A stretch of 64,000 nucleotides of DNA, taken from assembly GCF_014904755.1 (NCBI RefSeq), contig NZ_JACZFQ010000023.1:1-64000 (forward strand), written 5' to 3'. The translations under genes were made by a program, and so were the position numbers. Below are positions 16,971 through 25,912 of this stretch, piece after piece. The DNA comes from Neoluteolibacter marinus. GTDB lineage: Bacteria; Verrucomicrobiota; Verrucomicrobiia; Verrucomicrobiales; Akkermansiaceae. Under the pieces are notes generated by a model that searched no databases, had not been told where the DNA came from, and saw nothing but the letters and a program-made list of their open reading frames with translations. How positions within the stretch are numbered: position 1 is the stretch's first letter; the number at the start of each line of letters is the position of its first letter.

Positions 16971-18194
16971 ATGAACAAGGTCCTTCTCATCGGAGCCGGC
17001 GGAGTCGGCAGCGTCGTCGCCCACAAATGCGCCATGGTCCCCGAGGTCTTCGGCGAAATCACCCTCGCTTCCCGCACCCTTTCCAAGTGCGACGCCATCG
17101 CCGCGGAGGTCAAGAAGCGCACCGGCCGCGACATCACCACCGCGCAGGTCGACGCCGACGACCCGCAACAGACCGCCGCGCTGATCCGCAAGACCGGCGC
17201 CACGCTGGTCATCAACGTCGCCCTGCCCTACCAGGACCTCGCCATCATGGACGCCTGCCTCGACGCCGGTGTCGACTACATGGACACCGCCAACTACGAA
17301 CCGAAGGACGTCGCCAAGTTCGAGTATTCCTGGCAGTGGGCCTACCAGGAGAAGTTCGAGAAAGCCGGCCTCTCGGCCCTGCTCGGCTCCGGCTTCGACC
17401 CCGGCGTGACCAACATTTTCACCGCCTGGGCGCTCAAGCACCACTTCGACGAGATCCACACCCTTGACATCATCGACGTCAACGGCGGCGACCACGGCAA
17501 ATCCTTCGCCACCAACTTCAACCCGGAAATCAACATCCGCGAGGTCACCGCCGAGTGCCGCCACTGGGAGGACGGTGCCTTCGTCGCCACCCCGCCGATG
17601 TCGAAGCACCAGGGTTTCACCTGCCCGCAGGGCGTCGGCACCTACGAGATCTACCGGATGTATCACGAGGAGCTCGAGTCGCTGGTGAAGCACATCCCGA
17701 CGATCAAGCGCGCGCAATTCTGGATGAGCTTCTCGCCGAACTACCTCAAGCACCTCGAGGTGCTGCAGAACGTCGGCATGACCCGCATCGACCCGGTCGT
17801 CTACCAGGGCGTGGAAATCATTCCCCTCCAGTTCCTCAAGGCCGTCCTCCCCGACCCCGGCGACCTCGGCAAGTCGACCAAGGGCAAGACCTGCATCGGC
17901 AACGTCATCACCGGTATCAAGGACGGCCAGCCGAAGGCGATCTACGTCTACAACATCTGCGACCACGAGAAGTGCTTCGAGGAAGTCGGCAGCCAGGCGA
18001 TCTCCTACACCACCGGGGTCCCCGCCATGATCGGCGCCAAGCAGATGCTCGCCGGCGACTGGAAGAAGCCGGGGGTCTGGAACATGGAACAGCACGACCC
18101 GGACGCATTCATGGCCGACCTCAACGAGCACGGCCTGCCGTGGCAGTTCATCGAACTGACCCCGGAACAAGCCGCCGGGTTCGTGGTGGCGTGA
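16971..18194 (+). CDS. Carboxynorspermidine synthase (saccharopine dehydrogenase family)
   Basis: A 407-residue NADPH-dependent enzyme. The N-terminal Rossmann motif is GAGGVGSVVAHKCA (residues 8-21), and motifs DYMDTANYEP, GSGFDPGVTNIF and DVNGGDHGKSFATNFNPEINIREV are those of carboxynorspermidine dehydrogenases rather than lysine-pathway saccharopine reductases. The enzyme couples aspartate semialdehyde with diaminopropane or putrescine in the alternative polyamine route. The partner decarboxylase (nspC) is not adjacent. Start at 16971 chosen because Met begins directly before the Rossmann strand. It stands alone, divergent from gspG. Confidence 0.9.
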   Translation: MNKVLLIGAGGVGSVVAHKCAMVPEVFGEITLASRTLSKCDAIAAEVKKRTGRDITTAQVDADDPQQTAALIRKTGATLVINVALPYQDLAIMDACLDAGVDYMDTANYEPKDVAKFEYSWQWAYQEKFEKAGLSALLGSGFDPGVTNIFTAWALKHHFDEIHTLDIIDVNGGDHGKSFATNFNPEINIREVTAECRHWEDGAFVATPPMSKHQGFTCPQGVGTYEIYRMYHEELESLVKHIPTIKRAQFWMSFSPNYLKHLEVLQNVGMTRIDPVVYQGVEIIPLQFLKAVLPDPGDLGKSTKGKTCIGNVITGIKDGQPKAIYVYNICDHEKCFEEVGSQAISYTTGVPAMIGAKQMLAGDWKKPGVWNMEQHDPDAFMADLNEHGLPWQFIELTPEQAAGFVVA

Positions 18195-18225
18195 GGCCCG
18201 CTGACAGCTCCAATTCCACCGATCC

Positions 18226-18609
18226 ATGGGCGATCCGGAAGGCGGTTACTTCACCCCGGTCCGGATCGCCTTTTGGTTCATCATGGCCGCCCTGTTCGGA
18301 GCGGGTCTCTTCCTTTGGTTCTTCGTCGGCATCCCCCACCGTCACCCCGACAGCCGGCCGGCGTTCTGCATCCTGAACCAGCGGAACCTCCAGCAGGTGG
18401 TCCGCAACCAACAGTCGCTGCACCATCTCGAACCGGGCGATCCCCTCGATTGGTCGGAACTGGTCGGCCCCGGACGCTTCATCGAAGAGATGCCGGTTTG
18501 TCCCGTCCACGGCAGTTACCCCTTGTCACCGGTGGTGCCGGAACCCGGGGTCCTCGCGGCTCCATGCCCGGATCCGGAACACCAGCCTGCAAACATCCGG
18601 GATTGGTGA
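18226..18609 (+). CDS. Small single-pass membrane protein with C-P…C-P…H motif
   Basis: A 127-residue protein. One transmembrane helix (about residues 12-34, RIAFWFIMAALFGAGLFLWFFVG) is followed by a polar domain ending CPVHGSYPLSPVVPEPGVLAAPCPDPEH. The two cysteines and histidine in C-P-x-x-G-x-Y…C-P…H resemble a C-terminal motif seen in verrucomicrobial prepilin-like proteins, but there is no pilin processing site here. No function can be assigned. The gene follows the carboxynorspermidine synthase by 31 nt on the same strand. Confidence 0.55.
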   Translation: MGDPEGGYFTPVRIAFWFIMAALFGAGLFLWFFVGIPHRHPDSRPAFCILNQRNLQQVVRNQQSLHHLEPGDPLDWSELVGPGRFIEEMPVCPVHGSYPLSPVVPEPGVLAAPCPDPEHQPANIRDW

Positions 18610-18682
18610 GGAGATTCCTTGCCATCCGGTCGGCACCGCCTTTCGGTTGAACCGTCTGGCAGAAAGCCCCCCGCCATGCACG

Positions 18683-19675
18683 ATGAAGCATCTTGCCCTC
18701 TTCCTCTCCCTCACCCTTCCCGCAACCCTCGACGCGGAGGATATCAAGATCGAAGCGGTGGTCCTTGAGATTCCAAACCAACACGCCGACGCCTTGGTCA
18801 AGGAAGGCCGGTCGGGAGCGACGGAACCATGGAAAAAGGTGCTTTCTCCCGAAGGCCAACCGCTGAAAGGAACGACGGCCAAGCTCGTTTCCCGCCTGGA
18901 AGCCAAGGACTTCAACGACGGCAATGCCAACGAGCGGGTTGCCGTTGACGAGGGTAACGGGATCCAGCGCACCTACTACTACCGGGTCGACGTCAAGGAT
19001 GCCACGGACTCGCGGCGCACGATCGGAGTCACCTTGCACCGCAAAGGATCGAAGTCGCTGGCCCTGGAAGATTGGTCCATCGATCTCGCAGCCCCGCTCA
19101 CCGCGGAATGGAGTTTTTCCGCGCGCCACCGCTCGTCCGAGGTCTCTCGCATCGTCCTCGAGAAATCGGCGGTGCTTTCGACGCTGGACGGCGGCTCCTC
19201 CAAATGGACCGCCATGCGGATGCTGGAGCGCAAACGTGCGGTTGGCAAACGTGTGACTGAAATCGATAGCACCTCATTTCAGGAAGACCCCGACGAAACC
19301 TATCGGGTGGAATGGCGTCACCGCGATGGCGACGTCGGCTTGTTCCATCGGAATTCCCGGAATTTGGACCAAGGCGGGTCGGCGATCGACCTCGGTGGCG
19401 ACAACTCACGCAGTTATCCGATTGGTGAAAGCTCACATTTCAACCGAGGCCCCAAGGGGTTAACCTGGTCGATCCGTTCCGGAAGCGAGGGGAAGAGCTC
19501 GGGCAGCAAGATCAGGATCCTCAACACCGCATATATGTGCTCGATCTCGGAGGCGGACACCACGCCGCTCGGCGTCCAACGCCCGGCCACCCAGTCCATC
19601 ACCACCTGGAAAGGCAGCGTCGGCGATGGCAAGGAACAAAGCAGCCGCGTCCACGTCCAGATCATCGCCGAGTGA
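18683..19675 (+). CDS. Exported protein of unknown function
   Basis: A 330-residue protein with a signal peptide (MKHLALFLSLTLPATLDA-ED) and no further membrane segments. The body is predicted beta-rich and highly charged (KIEAVVLEIPNQHADALVKEG, TYYYRVDVKDATDSRRTIGVTLHRKG). No family recognised. The motif VVLEIPNQHADALV recalls the strand-helix start of small periplasmic proteins that occur next to secretin systems, but similarity is too weak to name. It ends immediately before (0 nt) the convergent dehydrogenase gene. Start at 18683 chosen for the signal peptide. Confidence 0.6.
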   Translation: MKHLALFLSLTLPATLDAEDIKIEAVVLEIPNQHADALVKEGRSGATEPWKKVLSPEGQPLKGTTAKLVSRLEAKDFNDGNANERVAVDEGNGIQRTYYYRVDVKDATDSRRTIGVTLHRKGSKSLALEDWSIDLAAPLTAEWSFSARHRSSEVSRIVLEKSAVLSTLDGGSSKWTAMRMLERKRAVGKRVTEIDSTSFQEDPDETYRVEWRHRDGDVGLFHRNSRNLDQGGSAIDLGGDNSRSYPIGESSHFNRGPKGLTWSIRSGSEGKSSGSKIRILNTAYMCSISEADTTPLGVQRPATQSITTWKGSVGDGKEQSSRVHVQIIAE

Positions 19676-20581
19676 TCAGCCCACGGCATCGATCACCTTG
19701 CGAACCGCGGCCGCGGCCTTCTTGAATGCGGCCTGCTCGCCGGCATTGAGCTCCGGGTGGATGTAGCGTTCGACGCCCCTTTTGCCGACCACCACCGGCA
19801 AGCTCAGGCACACGTCGCTGACACCGAGATAGCCGTCGATGCGGACACTCAGCGGCATCGTCCGGCGTTCGTTCATCAGGATCGACTCGACCACGTAGGC
19901 GGCCGCCAGGCCGATGGCGTAACAGGTGTTGCCCTTCTTGCGGAACACCTCGATGCCGAAGTTCTTCGCCCGCTCGCACAAGGCGCGGCGCTCGGGCGTG
20001 TCGTCGATCCTCTCGCCGCCCGCCTGGGCCACGCTCATCGCCGGGAACTGGTGCTCGCCGTGTTCCCCGAGGATGTAGGCCCGCAGATCATCGGGGTGGA
20101 TTTCCAGCATCTCCGACAGCAGCTCGCGGAAGCGGATGGAATCCACCAGCGTTCCCGTGCCCATCACGCGCTCGCGCGGGAAACCGGTCAACCCGAGTGC
20201 GAGCCAGGTCAGCGGGTCGACCGGATTGCTCACCATCACCAGCTTGCAATCCGGCGCCACCGCGGCCACCTGCGGCAGGATCTCCTTCATCAGCGCGGCA
20301 TTCCCGGCAGCGAGGACGTTGCGGTCGGTGATCCCCGCCGGGGTCGGCACCGAGGCGCACATCACCACCACCTCGCTCCCCGCCGCATCCGCGATCTCAC
20401 CGGCCCGGATCTTCACCGGCACCTGCAGGAACGCCTGGGCGTGCATCAAGTCCAGCGCCTCTCCCTCCGCCTTGGTCCGGTTCCTCCCAACCAGCACGAT
20501 CTCGCGGGCGACACGGCGCAGCATCAGCGTGTAGGCCAGCACCATTCCCACCGTTCCAGGCCCGATGATCGTCACTTTCAT
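19676..20581 (-). CDS. Lactate/malate dehydrogenase family protein with atypical substrate residue
   Basis: A 301-residue NAD-dependent 2-hydroxyacid dehydrogenase. It has a Rossmann motif (IGPGTVGMVLAYTLML), the GEHGEHQFP catalytic histidine and VDSIRFRELLSE with the substrate arginine. The selectivity loop reads ASVPTPAGITDRN. At the position that is Gln in lactate dehydrogenase and Arg in malate dehydrogenase the residue is Thr, so the substrate cannot be inferred with confidence. Start at 20581 (MKVTIIGPGT) chosen because the next upstream codons are not of the family. Convergent with the gene before it, divergent from ald. Confidence 0.82.
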   Translation of the reverse strand: MKVTIIGPGTVGMVLAYTLMLRRVAREIVLVGRNRTKAEGEALDLMHAQAFLQVPVKIRAGEIADAAGSEVVVMCASVPTPAGITDRNVLAAGNAALMKEILPQVAAVAPDCKLVMVSNPVDPLTWLALGLTGFPRERVMGTGTLVDSIRFRELLSEMLEIHPDDLRAYILGEHGEHQFPAMSVAQAGGERIDDTPERRALCERAKNFGIEVFRKKGNTCYAIGLAAAYVVESILMNERRTMPLSVRIDGYLGVSDVCLSLPVVVGKRGVERYIHPELNAGEQAAFKKAAAAVRKVIDAVG

Positions 20582-20709
20582 CCCGCCTTCGTCCGCCAAT
20601 CCCAAGGCCCGATCAAGCTCGCTTTGACACCTTGTCCGAATCAACCGCCGACCGTTGTCGTTTCGGTCAAGACAGGCCCGTGTTCCCGCCCTAGCGTCCG
20701 CTCCGAATC

Positions 20710-21822
20710 ATGATCATTGGCATCCCGAAGGAAATCAAAGCACAGGAGCATCGCATCGCCATGATCCCCGGCACGGTCGGCGAGCTGGTGAAACACGGCC
20801 ACCGCGTGCTCGTCGAGGCAGGTGCCGGCATCGGCTCCAGCTATCCCGACGAGCAGTACCTCGCGATGGGCGCGGAGATCGTGCCCGATGCCGACGCGGT
20901 GTTCTCCACCGCGGAAATGATCGTGAAGGTGAAGGAGCCCCAGCCGGAAGAGGTGGCCCGCTTGAAGCCCCACCACATCCTTTTCACCTACCTTCATCTC
21001 GCCGCCGCCAAGACCCTCACCGAATCCCTCGTCGCCAGCGGCTGCACGGCGCTCGCCTACGAGACCCTCGAGGTCAACCGCCGCCTTCCGCTGCTGGAGC
21101 CGATGAGTGAGATCGCCGGCCGCATGTCGGCGATCGTCGGCTCCTATCACCTCGCCAAGCACAACGGCGGCCGCGGCACCCTGCTCGGCGGCGTGCCCGG
21201 CGTGGCCCCCGGCCGCGTCGTCGTCATCGGCGGCGGCACCGCGGGCGTGAATGCCGCCCGCGTCGCGACCGGCATCGGCGCCGACGTGACCATCCTGGAA
21301 GTCGACTTCGAGCGCATGCGCTTCCTCGACATCACCATGACCGGCACCCACACCGTCTATTCCAGCGAGGCGAACCTTGCGGAGATGCTGCCGCGCGTCG
21401 ACCTCGTCATCGGCGCCGTGCTGGTCCCGGGCGCCAAGGCTCCGAAGCTCATCACCCGCGACATGCTGCGGTTGATGCAGCCCGGCAGCGTCTTCGTCGA
21501 CATCGCCGTCGACCAGGGCGGCTGCGCCGAGACCACCCGCCCCACCACCCACCAGGCTCCAACCTACGTCGAGGAGGACGTGATCCACTACTGCGTGGCC
21601 AACATGCCCGGCGCCTACGCCCGCACCGCCACCCAGGCGCTCAACAACACCACCCAACGCTGGATCGCGTTGATCGCCGACCACGGCGTCGCCGGCGCCT
21701 GCCGGATCCGCAAGGAAGTCCTCGGCGCGGTCAACTGCACCGCCGGCCAGCTCACCTGCGCCCCGGTCGGCGAAGCCCACAGCCTGCCGGTTTCGTCCGC
21801 CGCGGAAATCCTCGGGGTCTAG
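20710..21822 (+). CDS. ald: Alanine dehydrogenase
   Basis: A 370-residue NAD-dependent enzyme, the usual length. [18 protein letters not shown] is the family N-terminus (catalytic Lys and Arg region), the central [28 protein letters not shown] is the nucleotide-binding fold, and [14 protein letters not shown] contains the conserved histidine. It interconverts alanine and pyruvate plus ammonia, so it can assimilate or release ammonium. It lies near the nitrogen island but 10 kb away with no shared promoter motif seen. Its stop overlaps the convergent ctaA stop by 4 nt. Confidence 0.96.
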   Translation: MIIGIPKEIKAQEHRIAMIPGTVGELVKHGHRVLVEAGAGIGSSYPDEQYLAMGAEIVPDADAVFSTAEMIVKVKEPQPEEVARLKPHHILFTYLHLAAAKTLTESLVASGCTALAYETLEVNRRLPLLEPMSEIAGRMSAIVGSYHLAKHNGGRGTLLGGVPGVAPGRVVVIGGGTAGVNAARVATGIGADVTILEVDFERMRFLDITMTGTHTVYSSEANLAEMLPRVDLVIGAVLVPGAKAPKLITRDMLRLMQPGSVFVDIAVDQGGCAETTRPTTHQAPTYVEEDVIHYCVANMPGAYARTATQALNNTTQRWIALIADHGVAGACRIRKEVLGAVNCTAGQLTCAPVGEAHSLPVSSAAEILGV

Positions 21823-22829
21823 GATGCGGCCGGGACCGCCGGCAATTCGCCGGCCTGCCGGGTCGCGCAGAACCACACCGTGGCCAAGGCCAGCAGGATG
21901 CCCGAGAGCCCGAGATGGAGCACCTGGACCACCGGGTGGATCTCGACCTGCGACATGATCAGCCCCAGCACCATCTGGCACACCACCACCGCCAGCACCC
22001 CGGTCGCCACCTTGCCCGGACGGCCGGCCGTGCGCGCACGCCACCAGCCCGCCACCGCGGCCACGAGGATCAGCCAGGAAAAGCTCCGGTGGACGAGGTA
22101 GACCCAGGATCCCTCGAGCATGCCCTTCCATGCGGCCCGGCCCGCCTCCGGATGGGCGCGCATGAACTCGGTGTTCATTTCGCGGATCCGCGTTCCCAGA
22201 ACTCCTTCCAGGAAAATCAACAGCAGCAGGGCGCCGGTCAGCTTCCGCATCCAGCCGCGGAGCGCCGCATCTCCCCGGATGGTCCACGGCTGCTCGCAAC
22301 CGCGCCACGCAGCGAAGCTGAGCGGCAGCACCAGCACCATCGCCAGCGCCATGTGCAAGGTCAGCACACCCGGCTTCAAATCACTGGAGACGACTTCCTT
22401 GCCCATCCAGGCGTTCACCCCGACCAACAGCACCGACACCACCGCCGCGGGTCGCACCCACGGCCGGCGTCGCTGGCTGAGCAGGGCGGAAACCATCGTC
22501 GCCACCGAGAAAAAGCCGACCGGCAGCGAGGTCAGCCGGTTCACGAACTCGGTCCAGGTGTGGACCGCGTTGAAATTCTCCAGGATGTGCTCGGGCGTCA
22601 CCGTCTCCGGATCGCGGCCGTAGCGGGCGGCCGCACGCTGGAACTTCTCGAAATCCAACTTCGAGACATCCACCTGCTCGACCTTGGTCGGCGGGATCAG
22701 GCAACCCCAACACCGCGGCCAGTCGGGGCACCCCATGCCCGCGCCGCTCACCCGCACGATCGCGCCCACGAAAATCAGGACGATCACCGACACCAGCGCC
22801 GCCGTGGCAAACTTCTGAAAACGCGTCAT
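21819..22829 (-). CDS. ctaA: Haem A synthase CtaA (COX15 family)
   Basis: A 336-residue polytopic membrane enzyme that converts haem O to haem A for cytochrome oxidase. The diagnostic VRVSGAGMGCPDWPRCWG (with the cysteine pair) follows the first helix. The family histidines are in FNAVHTWTEFVNRL, LTLHMALAM and the C-terminal helices (VYLVHRSFSWL, QVLHLGLSGIL). A PP-x-K-V-E-Q insertion of about 40 residues after the cysteine pair is like Bacteroidetes CtaA. Start at 22829 (MTRFQKFATA). It begins 4 nt after the upstream AI-2E-family gene, so the two are co-transcribed. Confidence 0.92.
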   Translation of the reverse strand: MTRFQKFATAALVSVIVLIFVGAIVRVSGAGMGCPDWPRCWGCLIPPTKVEQVDVSKLDFEKFQRAAARYGRDPETVTPEHILENFNAVHTWTEFVNRLTSLPVGFFSVATMVSALLSQRRRPWVRPAAVVSVLLVGVNAWMGKEVVSSDLKPGVLTLHMALAMVLVLPLSFAAWRGCEQPWTIRGDAALRGWMRKLTGALLLLIFLEGVLGTRIREMNTEFMRAHPEAGRAAWKGMLEGSWVYLVHRSFSWLILVAAVAGWWRARTAGRPGKVATGVLAVVVCQMVLGLIMSQVEIHPVVQVLHLGLSGILLALATVWFCATRQAGELPAVPAAS

Positions 22830-22833
22830 CGAC

Positions 22834-24015
22834 TCAGCCTCTCGCCGCATCCGCCGCCCCGGTCGCGGGCACCGCGGTCTCATCCTTTTCCGCGGCACCT
22901 TCCTTGATAATCCGCTCCTCTTCCACCGGCCGCTGCACTTCCTGGCCGATTGCCACGGAGATCCAGCGGAACTCCTCGCTGTTATCCAGCACCACCTTGA
23001 CCATCATCGTCAACGGCACCGCCATCAGCATGCCGATCGGCCCCCACAGCCAGCCCCAGAACATCACCGACAGCACCACCACCAGCGTCGACAACCCGAA
23101 GCGGCGGCCCATCAGCATCGGCTCGATGAAGTTGCCGAGGAAGGTGTTGATCAGGAAATAACCGCCGCACACCACCACCGCGTCGGCCGGCCCTTTCAAC
23201 AACAGGGCGAGGATCGTCGGGGCGAGCCCGGCGATCAGCGAACCGACCACCGGGATGTAGTTCAGCGCGTAGGCGAGGATCCCCCAGAACAGGAAGAAAT
23301 CGACCCCTGCCGCCCAGCACAACATGCCGGCCAGCAAGCCGGTCACGAGGCTGACCGCGGTCTTGATGCCGAGGTAGCGCTGGGTGTCCTTGGTGGCGCT
23401 CAGCATGCGCTGGAAGTTCGGTCCGCGGGCATCACAGATCGCATTGAAGCGCCGGCCGAACATCCGCGCTTCCGAAAGCATGAACACCGTCAGGATGATC
23501 ACGATCACCGAAGTGCCGAAGAACGACAGCACCCGGCCGACCACCCCGGTGCCGACATTCCAGATCTTCGCGAAGTCGATGTTCTTGAGCTCGGCGAGGT
23601 TCTCGTTGACCGCATCTTGGATCTTCGGACCGGCGTCCTGCACCCCCCATTGCTCGAGCTTCGCCGCAAGGCTGGCCGAACCCTCCCGGACCTTGGTCTG
23701 CGCCAGCTCGTAGTATTCGCTTTCCCACTTGGCCTGGATATCACCGAGGATCGAGATTCCCAGCACCACGATGCCGGCGAGGAACGCGAAATCGACCATC
23801 ACCGTCAGGAACACCGCGATGGCGCGGGGCACCCGGTGCCGCCGCAGCCAGTTGGTCACCGGGAAGCTCACCGTCGCGATGAAAAAGGCGAGAAGCACCG
23901 GCACGAAAAACGGCTGTGCCTGCTTCAAGCCCGCCACCGCGACGACCAATGCGGCGAACAAGAGGACCATTTGGGCGGCCCGGGGCTTTTTCGACGACTT
24001 TTCGGTGGGTTGCAT
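22834..24015 (-). CDS. AI-2E family transporter (PerM/TqsA-type permease)
   Basis: A 393-residue protein with about eight membrane segments. The N-terminus MVLLFAALVVAVAGLKQAQPFFVPVLLAFFIATVSFPVTNWL is the family start, with a large extracytoplasmic loop (residues about 90-150) and the conserved motif LAGMLCWAAGVDFFLFWGILAYALNYIPVVGSLIAGLAPTI. FIEPMLMGRRFGLSTLVVVLSVMFWGWLWGPIGMLMAVPLT is the second family signature. Members export autoinducer-2, act as Na/Li antiporters, or have no known substrate, so the role is open. Upstream of and coupled to ctaA. Confidence 0.9.
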   Translation of the reverse strand: MQPTEKSSKKPRAAQMVLLFAALVVAVAGLKQAQPFFVPVLLAFFIATVSFPVTNWLRRHRVPRAIAVFLTVMVDFAFLAGIVVLGISILGDIQAKWESEYYELAQTKVREGSASLAAKLEQWGVQDAGPKIQDAVNENLAELKNIDFAKIWNVGTGVVGRVLSFFGTSVIVIILTVFMLSEARMFGRRFNAICDARGPNFQRMLSATKDTQRYLGIKTAVSLVTGLLAGMLCWAAGVDFFLFWGILAYALNYIPVVGSLIAGLAPTILALLLKGPADAVVVCGGYFLINTFLGNFIEPMLMGRRFGLSTLVVVLSVMFWGWLWGPIGMLMAVPLTMMVKVVLDNSEEFRWISVAIGQEVQRPVEEERIIKEGAAEKDETAVPATGAADAARG

Positions 24016-24107
24016 GGAGCAGCGTGCGGACGCTAGCAGTCGAGTGCAGCTTCCACAAAGAATTCCTCCTTAAATTATCAAGCGGACTGTTTGAAAACCT
24101 ACCCGCG

Positions 24108-25145
24108 TCATCGGCAGCCCGCGGCGATCTTTTTCCCCGGCGTCCAGACCCGCACGCCCGCCGACCGGCGATCCGGTTGATAGAAGAATGCTTCCAGGCC
24201 CACGCGCCCCTCGAGGTCCGCCAGCGCCGCGTCGATCTGCGGCCAGCGGAAGCGGAATCCCGCCTCGCGCAGCCGCCGGGGGTCCGCCCACCGGCTCTTG
24301 GTCACCAGTTCGGTCTCGGTCCCCAGCCACCGCGCTCCCAGTTCCAGCATCCACTCCGATGCCGGCAGGCCGAAGGGCGCGCCTTGCTGTTCGCGGAACG
24401 CCCGCATCATCCCGGCATTGGTCGGGCTCACCGGCGCCGACACGTTGAAGACCCCGTCGAGCAACGGATCGCCGGCGATGAAATCAACCGCCGCCAGGAA
24501 GTCATCCATGTGGATCCAGCTCACCCGCTGGGTCCCCTTGCCCATCCGCCCCCCCAGGCCGCGGCGGGTGAAATGGCGCAGCACGTCGAACACCGTGCCG
24601 GTTTCGTTCGCCAACACCATCGAAGTGCGCAATGCCACCTTGCGGGTCGCCCCCGGCACCCGCGCGGCGAAAAATGCCTCCTCCCAGGCCTGTGCCACCC
24701 CAACCGAGAATCCCTCGCCCGGCTCGCCCGTCCACTCGTCCTGGGGGACATCCTCGGCATGACGGTACCAGGTCGCGGTGCTCGAGTTCATCCACAGCTT
24801 CGGCGGCACCTTGCAGGCGGCGATCGCCTCGCCGATCACCCGCGTGGAGGCCAGGCGCGACTCCATGATCTCGCGGCGATTCCGCTCGTCGTAGCGACAG
24901 TTCACGCTGCGCCCGGCCAAGTTGACCACCCGCTCCGCACCCTCGAGGGCAAGCGCCCAGGGTCCCACCGAACAGCCGTCCCACTCGAGGAACATCCCGT
25001 CGCCGCTCCAGCCGTCCCGGTGACGTGCCACGCACACCACTTCGCGGCCCTGCCGCTGGTAATGGCGCGCCATATACCGTCCCAGAAACCCGTTCGCCCC
25101 GAAGAGCACCACCTGCGGATTCACGTCAGCTTTCCTTTCTATCAA
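24108..25145 (-). CDS. TIGR01777-type NAD-dependent epimerase/SDR protein
   Basis: A 345-residue extended short-chain dehydrogenase. The Rossmann motif GANGFLGRYMARHYQRQG is at the N-terminus and WMNSSTATWYRHAE carries the TIGR01777 (YfcH/SulA-like) signature. The C-terminal domain (FGLPASEWMLELGARWLGTETELVTKSRWADPRRLREAGFRFRWP) matches the family's GTELLLSSQRV…PxRLLxxGFxFRYP end. Biochemical role of the family is poorly known. It lies 59 nt after a GbsR/MarR-type repressor gene, with a candidate operator in between, and is probably its target. Confidence 0.87.
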   Translation of the reverse strand: MIERKADVNPQVVLFGANGFLGRYMARHYQRQGREVVCVARHRDGWSGDGMFLEWDGCSVGPWALALEGAERVVNLAGRSVNCRYDERNRREIMESRLASTRVIGEAIAACKVPPKLWMNSSTATWYRHAEDVPQDEWTGEPGEGFSVGVAQAWEEAFFAARVPGATRKVALRTSMVLANETGTVFDVLRHFTRRGLGGRMGKGTQRVSWIHMDDFLAAVDFIAGDPLLDGVFNVSAPVSPTNAGMMRAFREQQGAPFGLPASEWMLELGARWLGTETELVTKSRWADPRRLREAGFRFRWPQIDAALADLEGRVGLEAFFYQPDRRSAGVRVWTPGKKIAAGCR

Positions 25146-25164
25146 GATTCCGTTAGATCCTCTT

Positions 25165-25184
25165 GTTTCAGAAAATTTTGAAAC
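25165..25184. promoter_or_regulatory. Candidate operator upstream of the epimerase gene
   Basis: The 20-bp interrupted palindrome GTTTCA-N8-TGAAAC lies 19 nt before the epimerase start (25145). A second copy with the same arms and spacing lies in front of the repressor gene at 25730-25749. When the second copy is read on the minus strand, 19 of 20 bases match. Read by eye; binding is inference. Confidence 0.72.
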
Positions 25185-25204
25185 ATCAGACTCAAAAAAG
25201 CACC

Positions 25205-25726
25205 TCAGCCCAACATCTTGGCCGCCATCTGGATCGCGAACCCATGCTTCATCGACCCGACCTTGTCCGCCACTTTCGAGGCGAACCCGACAAATTCCTC
25301 CAGCTGTTTCACCTGGTCGTGGAAAGCCCGGCCCTCGGGTGTCTTCAGCTCCTTGGTCCCCTCCGAGCAGCGGTTGAGGACCGCCAGCGCGGGTTCGATC
25401 TCACGCTTCTTCCTCTCCCGGGTGACGATGGTGAAAATCTGCCACACATCCTTCTCCGCCTCGAAATACTCGCGCCGTTCGCCCTTCTTCACCACCACCC
25501 GCACGAGTCCCCAGGCCACCAGCTCCTTGAGGTTGGTGTGGGCATTACCCCGGCTCACCTGCAGCTCGGCCATCACGTCGTCCGTGCTGATCGGGTCGAG
25601 CGAGGTCATCAACAGCGCATGGATCTGGGCCATCGTCCGGTTGATCCCCCACTGCGATCCCATCGCCCCCCACTGGGCAACGAACTCCTCCCTTGCCTCG
25701 GCCAGTTGCTTCGCTTCCGCACTCAT
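25205..25726 (-). CDS. GbsR/MarR-type winged-helix regulator
   Basis: A 173-residue protein of GbsR type. The MarR-like winged helix spans about residues 25-95 with the recognition region ISTDDVMAELQVSRGNAHTNLKELVAWGLVRVVVKKGERREYFEAEKDVW. The C-terminal half is helical (dimerisation). Members repress osmoprotectant genes in Bacillus; other members have unknown ligands. Near-identical palindromes before its own start and before the epimerase gene indicate autoregulation and control of that gene. The palindrome ends only 3 nt before the start codon, so binding would block ribosome access or early transcription. Confidence 0.85.
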   Translation of the reverse strand: MSAEAKQLAEAREEFVAQWGAMGSQWGINRTMAQIHALLMTSLDPISTDDVMAELQVSRGNAHTNLKELVAWGLVRVVVKKGERREYFEAEKDVWQIFTIVTRERKKREIEPALAVLNRCSEGTKELKTPEGRAFHDQVKQLEEFVGFASKVADKVGSMKHGFAIQMAAKMLG

Positions 25727-25729
25727 CGC

Positions 25730-25749
25730 GTTTCAATATTTTCTGAAAC
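25730..25749. promoter_or_regulatory. Candidate autoregulatory operator of the GbsR-type gene
   Basis: GTTTCA-N8-TGAAAC, the same arms and spacer length as at 25165-25184 with one base differing in the spacer. It ends 3 nt upstream of the start codon at 25726. Confidence 0.72.
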
Positions 25750-25912
25750 TTCAAGCAGTGCAACCATTTTCCGGGGATCTCCACAGTTTCCTTCAACCGG
25801 TGACGGATTGGGAACATTTCCTTAGGTGCGCACCTGAAATGGGCCCGCATTCTGCTGGAAGTGCTCTTTCCCCTCCCGCGGACCTGATTAGCAGCGAACC
25901 CCGAAAACCAAC

